NCBI GenBank assembly: GCA_963826975.1
Contig: CAWGZJ010000033.1
Location: 603,471 to 667,470 of the forward strand
From: Palsa-883 sp963826975
GTDB taxonomy: Bacteria; Pseudomonadota; Alphaproteobacteria; Acetobacterales; Acetobacteraceae
Reading direction: 5' to 3'
Length of the DNA stretch: 64,000 nt
Shown here: piece by piece, positions 58,511 through 64,000 of the stretch
Layout of the letters: every line of letters starts with the position of its first letter
Numbering within the stretch: position 1 is the stretch's first letter
Translations under genes and position numbers: made by a program
The notes under the pieces: generated by a model
Database searches by the model: none
Told to the model about the DNA's origin: nothing
Seen by the model: only the letters and a program-made list of their open reading frames with translations

Positions 58511-58675
58511 GGCCTATCCCTTTTTTCAGCGTGCCCCATTTGGTCGGATTCTTATGTTGGTTTCGGCTATTTCCAGGTGGCTTTCAACTGACCTGCGCTC
58601 GATGCTCGATCGGAGCAGGGTACTCGGTTTTGGGACCAGGCATTCAAAGCCGATCGAGGGCTGACCTATCCACTG

Positions 58676-58840
58676 GTGGCGCTAACGGGGCTGGCGCCGT
58701 GCGCCGGCTGCGGCCGCGCGTATTGCCGCGCCTGCCACAGGCAGCGCTGCCCGAAATGCGGCCATGCCGGCGCGGCGTCGGCATTCCGCGGTTTCGCGGC
58801 ACGCTCAGGCAACGGGGCGTCGGCGCTGTCCGCGCCGTAG
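58676..58840 (+). CDS. Possible small zinc-ribbon protein
   Basis: A short frame from the GTG at 58676 to the TAG ending at 58840 has about 54 residues. It contains APCAGCGRAYCRACHRQRC then PKCGHAG, three CxxC-like pairs that would bind one or two zinc ions. The frame continues upstream to a TGA near 58593 without an ATG, so this may be the end of a larger lost gene or a small protein with an unusual start. Confidence 0.35.
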   Translation: MALTGLAPCAGCGRAYCRACHRQRCPKCGHAGAASAFRGFAARSGNGASALSAP

Positions 58841-58909
58841 TTGAGCCCTTGTCGTTTCACCATATCACATCAACCGGAGAAATCGTTGACTCTGCCAACG
58901 GTTTCGCCG

Positions 58910-59103
58910 GCTGGTACACTATTCGGCTACGGAAATCCGGATTTTTGATAACGTGTCGAAATAAATAATCACCACACAGGCACAGCGGTCGGGAGAAGAA
59001 TATCAAGCTGATCACTTGGGTTTGCCGCTCCGTCCCGCCGTGGTGGTGCTTGCTCGCCGGCACGCGGCAGAGCACTGCTCCCTGCAAGCATCGGGTATAT
59101 CAG
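58910..59103. repeat. Diverged copy of the 33192-33441 palindrome
   Basis: The order of blocks is the same as in the copy at 33192: GGTACACTATTCG-type end, GGAAATCCGG, AATCACCACACAGGCACAG, AGAAGAATATCAAGCTGA, GTGGTGGTGCTTGCTCGCC, GCGGCAGAGCACTGCT and a final GGGTATATCAG. The CACAGAGG tandem array is not expanded here. It supports the idea of a mobile or copied palindromic element with CTGGTATA-like ends. Confidence 0.7.
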
Positions 59104-59164
59104 CCCAGCTCGTTCAGAGGTTCCGCCACGCCGATTGACCCCAGCTCATAGGCTTGCGCCGACG

Positions 59165-59875
59165 CTACGCCCGGCGGTGCCTGCGACGCCACGCCGCCAA
59201 CCCGGCCAGCGCCGTGCCGAACAGGCTCAGCGTGCCGGGCTCCGGCACGACGGTGAAGTGGAGCGTCTGACCGTCCACGCTGATCTCGACCACCACGCCC
59301 GGATCAGCGTTGAACGTCATTTGGAATCCGGCGACGTCCCCCGGCGGATCCGGCTGCGGATTGAACGCACCCCAGGAAAGCGCCTCAAGCGGTCCCTCGA
59401 ACGTCAGCGCCACATCGACCGTCACGTCAGCGCCCCCGACGGCCCCGCTGCAATTCAAGCCCGTGAGGCCGGCGGCGGGAGCGCCGAACCTGGTGGGATC
59501 GCAACCGGCTGGCAGGAGATTGAGGAACGATATGACGAAATCGTACCTGCCCGACGCCACGTTGGTGAACGCCGGGTCCACCGGATCGGTGAGCGACAGG
59601 AATGTCTGCGGTGCGCCCGGTGGATCGGGCTGCGGATTGAACCCGACCAGGATCTCGGGATTGAGGATGCCGTCCGCCGCCAGGTCGGTATTCTGCGTGT
59701 TGGTGGCCTGCAGGTCGAACCCCGCGAGGCCGTCCGGGAAGTTGTAATTGCTGCCGATGCCGAAGCCGGTCCCGGCCGCCGCGGCCGGTGTGGCGGCGGC
59801 GAGCAGCGCTGTTCCGGCGACCAGACCTGTGGTGGAAAACAGTGCCGTGGCGGCAACGATTGCGGCGCGTCGCAT
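59165..59875 (-). CDS. PEP-CTERM sorting-domain protein
   Basis: A secreted protein of about 236 residues. The signal peptide is MRRAAIVAATALFSTTGLVAGTALLAAATPAAAA. The mature part has two copies of the motif NPQPDPPG (near residues 80 and 173), perhaps marking two repeats. It ends in the sorting signal VPEPGTLSLFGTALAGLAAW followed by arginines, the PEP-CTERM tag recognised by an exosortase (none in the window). Start ATG at 59875. Controlled by the motif and sigma-54 promoter listed below, shared with the split gene at 6397. Confidence 0.85.
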   Translation of the reverse strand: MRRAAIVAATALFSTTGLVAGTALLAAATPAAAAGTGFGIGSNYNFPDGLAGFDLQATNTQNTDLAADGILNPEILVGFNPQPDPPGAPQTFLSLTDPVDPAFTNVASGRYDFVISFLNLLPAGCDPTRFGAPAAGLTGLNCSGAVGGADVTVDVALTFEGPLEALSWGAFNPQPDPPGDVAGFQMTFNADPGVVVEISVDGQTLHFTVVPEPGTLSLFGTALAGLAAWRRRHRRA

Positions 59876-60071
59876 GTCCTGGACCTTTTTTCCGGTGAAC
59901 CGTCGGTGCCCAGAGGGAGGATGTTTCACGCGGATACCATCCCATCTGGGCCAATGCGCGGCCGGGCTGGAAACCGGACCCCGGTGACAACGGCAACGCG
60001 AGCCGCTGGCTTACATGTCAGGATCATCTGCTGACCTTTTCCTGCCCAAGCACGTCGCGCTGCAACGAATA

Positions 60072-60088
60072 TGCAGCTTTCTTGCCAT
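60072..60088 (-). promoter_or_regulatory. Sigma-54 promoter of the PEP-CTERM gene
   Basis: On the minus strand the sequence TGGCAAGAAAGCTGCAT has GG (60086-60085) and GC (60074-60073) separated by exactly 10 bases. Start of transcription would be near 60061. Confidence 0.7.
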
Positions 60089-60149
60089 ACAGGATAAACC
60101 TTTTATATCAATGCGTTATGATATCCATACCGATCTAAAAAAATAAACC

Positions 60150-60166
60150 TGTAAAGTTTTCCGACA
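60150..60166 (-). promoter_or_regulatory. PEP-CTERM regulon motif (copy 2)
   Basis: TGTAAAGTTTTCCGACA on the plus strand (TGTCGGAAAACTTTACA on the gene strand) matches copy 1 at 6255-6271 in 15 of 17 bases. The distance to the -24 GG of the promoter is 63 bp in both cases. Confidence 0.75.
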
Positions 60167-60306
60167 GCCGGGAAATGACAACGCCGAAAACATGCCAACG
60201 TTTGAATCGTGCCGAACATCACTGATATTCAATCAATTCAATGGATTGGAGGTCTTCGAAATCATCCCGGCCGTTCGCCGCAGGATCATCCCGGCTCACC
60301 CCCCAA

Positions 60307-61418
60307 TCACGGCTCGGCGATCTGCCCCCCCGGCAGCGGCCGCGAAATCCCGGTCGTTCCCGGAAAACTGAGCGGCAGTCCCACCGCCACGCGCGCCGCG
60401 AGGAAGCCGAAACACTGCGCCTCCAACGCATCTCCGTCCCAGCCGACCGCCTCGACCGGTTCGACCGGCGCGCCGAGCTCCCCGCGCAATGCCGCCATGA
60501 TCGCCGGGTTGTGCCGGCCGCCGCCGGCGACCAGCCAGCGCAGCGGCGGCGTGGGCAGCTACGTTGCGGCAACCGCGGCGGCGGTGAATGCTACCAGAGT
60601 TGCAGCCCCATCCGCCGGCGACAGCACCTCAAGCCCGCTGGCGGCGATCGGCCTGGCAAAATCAAGCCGATCCAGCGACTTGGGAGCGGGCCGGGTAAAA
60701 TACGGATGGTCCAGCAGGCGGCCGAGCACCGCCTGATCCACCGCGCCCTGCCGCGCCAAGGCGCTGTCCGCGTCGAACGCCGCCCCAGTGTGGCGCGCGA
60801 CCCAGTCATCCAGCGGGCCGTTGCCCGGGCCGGTGTCGCACGCCAGCAGCGCACCGTCGCCGCCGATCCCGTCGCCGCCGATCCCGTCCCGCCGATCCAG
60901 GTCACGTTGGCCACGCCGCCGATGTTCAGCACCGCCAACGGCTGCGGCAGTTCCCCCGCCAGCGCCGCATGGTACGCAGGGGCGAACGGCGCGCCCTCGC
61001 CCCCCGCCGCAACATCGGCCGAGCGGAAATCCCACGCCACGCGTGCCCCGGTCCGCCACGCCAGCCAGGCGGCATCGCCGATCTGCCAGGTCCGCCCTCG
61101 GCCGGGCTGGCTCCGGTCGGGCTGGTGCAGGATGGTCTGGCCATGAAAGCCGATCAGGTCGGCCGGCCGCCCGATCGCCGCCACCGCGCGGGCATGGTAT
61201 TCGGTCAGCCGCGCCGCCGCGGTTTTCACCCGCCGGTCATCCGCCGCCAGCGTTGGGGCGAGGTCCAGCAGGCGGCGCAGGTCGGACCGCAGCCGGTCAT
61301 CGTACTGGATAGTCAGGCGCGGGCCGAACGCGCCGATCCGCTCGCCATCGGTCTCCAGCCAGGCCGCGTCCACGCCGTCCAGCGAGGTGCCGCTCATCAG
61401 CCCGATCACCCGCAGCAT
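60307..61418 (-). CDS. anmK: Anhydro-N-acetylmuramic acid kinase, frameshifted
   Basis: AnmK phosphorylates and opens anhydro-N-acetylmuramic acid during cell-wall recycling. The start MLRVIGLMSGTSLDGVDAAWLETDG and then FHGQTILHQPD, RTWQIGDAAWLAWRTG and PLAVLNIGGVANVTWIGG are diagnostic of the sugar-kinase fold. The protein moves to a second frame near 60890 (DTGPGNGPLDDWVARHTG) next to a short GC-rich tandem repeat. It moves again near 60560 to end in SFPGTTGISRPLPGGQIAEP. The two shifts may be errors; otherwise the gene would be dead. Confidence 0.85.
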
Positions 61419-61459
61419 TTTCCCTCACCCCCGTCTGTGCTAACGCCCGCACTGCTTGA

Positions 61460-61550
61460 CTCCCCCTCCCCTTGAGGGAGGGGGTTGGGGGGAGGGGTCC
61501 GTGCCGCTGCGACCCCTCCCCCCAACCCCCTCCCTCAAGGGGAGGGGGAG
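61460..61550. repeat. Perfect 40-bp inverted repeat between anmK and tyrS
   Basis: Arms at 61460-61499 and 61511-61550 are fully complementary with an 11-nt loop. They contain CTTGAGGGAGGGGGTTGGGG. A related, degenerate sequence occurs near 27063-27170. It lies between two divergent genes, so it cannot be a simple terminator for either. Confidence 0.88.
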
Positions 61551-61588
61551 TATTTTCTCCCCGGCCCCCCACAATATAGTGCACCACC

Positions 61589-62846
61589 ATGCCCACCAGC
61601 GACTTCCTGACCGAGGCCACCGACCGTGGCTTCGTCCTCCAATGCACCGACATCGAGGCGCTCGACGCCACGCTGAAGGCCGGCATGGTGTCCGCTTATA
61701 TCGGCTTCGACTGCACCGCGGACAGCCTGCATGTCGGCAACCTGGTCGGGATCATGATCCTGCGCCTGTTGCAGCAGCACGGCCATCGCCCCGTCGTGCT
61801 GATGGGCGGCGGCACCACCCGGATCGGCGACCCGTCCGGCAAGGACGAGTCGCGCCAGTTGCTGACCGACGAGCAGATCGCCGCGAACATGGCGGGCATC
61901 CACCGCTGCTTCAGCCCGTTCCTGAAGTTCGCTGCCAACACCCCGATGACGCGCCGACCGACGCCATCATGCCGAACAACGACGACTGGCTCAGCGCGCT
62001 CGGCTACATCCCACTGCTGCGCGAGGTCGGCGTGCACTTCACCATCAACCGCATGCTGACCTTCGATTCGGTAAGGCTGCGACTGGATCGTGAGCAGCCG
62101 CTGACGTTCCTCGAATTCAACTACATGATCCTGCAGAGTTACGATTTCCGCGAGCTCAATCGCCGCTATGGCGTCACGCTGCAGATGGGCGGGTCCGACC
62201 AATGGGGCAACATCGTCTCGGGAGCAGAACTGGTCCGTCGCACCGACGGCAAGCAGGTGTTCGGGCTGACCACGCCGCTGATCACCACCGCGTCGGGCGC
62301 CAAGATGGGGAAGTCGGCGCAGGGCGCGGTGTGGCTCGCCGCCGACCGGCTGTCGCCGTACGATTACTGGCAATTCTGGCGCAATACCGAAGACGACGAT
62401 GTCGGGCGGTTCCTGCGGTTGTACTCCGATGTTCCGCTGGCCGAGATCGCCCGGCTGGAAGTGCTCGACGGCGCCGAGATCAACGAGGCGAAGAAGGTGC
62501 TGGCCACCGAGGCCACCACGCTGCTGCACGGCGAGCGGCGGCGGAAGCGGCGGCCGAGACCGCCCGGCGCGCATTCGAGGAGCATGAGGCGGCGGAAACG
62601 ATGCCCATCGTCGAGGTGCCGCGGGAGGAACTGGCGGCCGGCGTCCCGGCGTTCCGTCTGTTCGAGCGTGCCGGCCTGGCGAAAAGTGGCGGCGAGGCGC
62701 GCCGGCTGATCCGCGGCGGCGGCGCACGGGTCAACGACGCCGCGGTGACCGACGAGGCTCAGGTGGTGTCGCTCGCGGACCTGCGCGGGGACGCAATCAA
62801 GCTCTCAGCCGGGCGCAAGCAGCATCGGCTGGTTCGGGCGGCCTGA
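61589..62846 (+). CDS. tyrS: Tyrosyl-tRNA synthetase, frameshifted
   Basis: TyrS charges tRNA-Tyr. The N-terminal Rossmann domain has YIGFDCTADSLHVGNLVGIM (HIGH-like motif in LHVGN) and GGGTTRIGDPSGK. After a shift near 61955 the tRNA- and tyrosine-binding part continues with LEFNYMILQSYDFREL and GGSDQWGNIVSG, and the KMSKS-like motif is KMGKS. After another shift near 62540 the S4-like C-terminal domain is read (SGGEARRLIRGGGARVNDAAV). The gene is essential, so the shifts are very probably errors. Confidence 0.92.
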
Positions 62847-62858
62847 TCCGCGACGGAT

Positions 62859-63942
62859 ATGACCGGGCGGTTTCTCGCGACCTATCATGTGCGCGCCGAA
62901 GCGGAACGATCGGCGCCCGCGCCCAGGCGATCGCGGTCGAGCAGAGCGTCGAGATGCCGTTGGAGGCGATCGAGGCGCCCGACGTGCTGCGCGATATCGT
63001 CGGCAAGGTCGCCGAATCGCCGATCTCGGCGGCGGCGTGTTTGCCGTGCGGATCGCGCTGGCAACCGCAACGATGGGCGGTGACGCGGCGCAGTTGCTGA
63101 ACATGCTGTTCGGCAATACGTCCTTGCACGACGATGTGGTGCTGGCGGAGGTCGAGATCCCGCCGGAGCTTGCCGCCGCGTTCGGCGGACCGCGGCATGG
63201 CATCGCCGGGCTGCGTCGACGTGCCGCGGCGGAGGGCCGGGCACTGACCTGCTCCGCGCTGAAGCCGCAGGGACTGTCGGTTGATCAGTTGGCTGCGCTG
63301 GCGGCTCGTTTCGCCGCCGGCGGGGTGGATTTCATCAAGGATGACCATGGGCTGGCCGACCAAGCCTATTCGCCATTCGCCGACCGTGTACGCGCCTGTG
63401 CCGCCGCGTTGCGCGGGCAGGCGACGCACTACGTGCCAAGCCTGTCGGGCAGCCTGGATGCGATGCGCTCACAGATCGTTCTGGCGCGCGATCAGGGCAT
63501 CGATACCGTGCTGATCGCGCCGCTGCTGGCCGGATTCAGCACCCTGCAGGCGTTGGCCGCCGAGTTTCCCGACATCGCTTTCCTGGCGCATCCCAGCTTC
63601 GGCGGCGCGTCGCGCGTCGCGCCTGACCTGCTGTTCGGCAAGCTGTTCCGGCTGCTCGGCGCGGATGCGGTGATCTTCCCGACCCATGGCGGCAGGTTCG
63701 GCTACACGCCGGAGACCTGCCAGCGCCTTGCGCGGGCCGCGCGGGCGCCGCTGTGCGGTCCGCGGCCGGCGCTGCCGGTGCCCGCCGGTGGGATGGCGCT
63801 GGCCGGCGCGCCGAAGATTCTCGACTTCTACGGGCCGGACACGATGCTTCTGATCGGCGGCAGCCTGCTCGCGGCGCGTGAGCACCTGACCGCGGAGACC
63901 GCCGCGTTCACCAGCCGGGTCGCGGCGCACAGCTATCGGTAG
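62859..63942 (+). CDS. RuBisCO-like protein (form IV), frameshifted at the 5' end
   Basis: A protein of the RuBisCO large-chain superfamily, about 360 residues. The N-terminal domain begins MTGRFLATYHVRAEAE and is then shifted near 62905 and 63020. The barrel has SALKPQGLSVDQLAALAARFAAGGVDFIKDDHGL, where the carbamylated lysine and the following aspartate are kept but the metal-binding glutamate of true RuBisCO is histidine. VPSLSGSLDAMRSQIV, FLAHPSFGGAS, IFPTHGGRFGYT and GPDTMLLIGGSLL follow. RLPs often act as sulfur-salvage or sugar-acid enolases or isomerases; no pathway partners are seen. Confidence 0.85.
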
Positions 63943-64000
63943 GTGGAAAAATTGGATATCGAGCAATCGCCCAGCCTGCGTGAGTTCCACCCCGACTATC
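63943..64000 (+). CDS. Start of a further gene, cut by the window
   Basis: A GTG directly after the RLP stop opens a frame to the end of the window (VEKLDIEQSPSLREFHPDY). The tight spacing suggests an operon with the RLP gene. Too short to identify. Confidence 0.35.
   Translation, partial: MEKLDIEQSPSLREFHPDY

Larger units (their letters stand above)
59930..60306. other. Upstream region of the PEP-CTERM gene
   Basis: No gene is seen; a leader of about 185 nt would precede the PEP-CTERM gene. The stretch 60085-60240 is AT-rich and contains the regulatory motif and the sigma-54 promoter. Confidence 0.6.

Overview
The window looks like a chromosomal segment of a high-GC alphaproteobacterium, most likely order Rhodospirillales and possibly family Acetobacteraceae. 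The evidence is the base composition, the dnaA-dnaN-recF-gyrB and rimP-nusA-ylxR-infB-rbfA clusters, the aerobic cobaltochelatase pair cobS/cobT, and secreted proteins with PEP-CTERM sorting tails. No taxonomic search was run. Several housekeeping genes (gltB, gltD, gyrB, cobT, the ylxR-like gene, anmK, tyrS) and a RuBisCO-like gene carry small indels that break the frame while the protein stays conserved on both sides. For gyrB and tyrS this points to base-calling or assembly errors rather than gene death.

Layout. 1-3646: glutamate synthase (gltB 3' part, gltD). 3886-7528: a methyltransferase, a CoA-transferase, a candidate small RNA with its own terminator, and a PEP-CTERM gene split by an IS1595-type transposase fragment. 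7721-14337: a GH15 glucoamylase-like enzyme, an M29 aminopeptidase and a TrkA-type K+ channel; a complete IS4-family element with an 11-bp target duplication sits inside a large palindromic repeat between the last two. 14616-22294: gyrB, recF, dnaN, dnaA and rpsT, all on the minus strand, with a second copy of the palindromic repeat between dnaN and dnaA. 22615-26985: a lipoprotein, a DUF29 protein, a cobT remnant, cobT and cobS. 27353-41687: an accessory zone with three type II toxin-antitoxin modules, a SoxR regulator and its operator, VOC proteins, flavin and enolase-superfamily enzymes, an SDR, a Uma2 nuclease-like protein and an amidohydrolase. 41714-47352: a small island with a recombinase remnant, a DUF262-HNH protein resembling GmrSD-type anti-phage nucleases, an aminotransferase, and an intact IS110 element. 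47569-55052: an FAD oxidase and the translation/transcription operon. 55340-63942: a TetR/aldo-keto reductase pair with operators, a DmpA-type peptidase, a second PEP-CTERM gene, anmK, tyrS and a RuBisCO-like protein.

Two observations stand out. First, the non-coding left end of the IS110 element holds a predicted internal loop whose two sides match the two DNA flanks of this insertion (8 nt and 6 nt). A third segment matches the element's own right end (7 nt). This is what a bridge RNA should look like, and here it would be aimed at a dispersed palindromic repeat. Second, both PEP-CTERM genes have the same 17-bp motif exactly 63 bp upstream of a sigma-54 -24/-12 promoter, which defines a two-member regulon in the window.

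The window is also rich in long palindromes of several families. One family keeps its pairing by compensatory base changes, and both intact insertion sequences landed in such palindromes.
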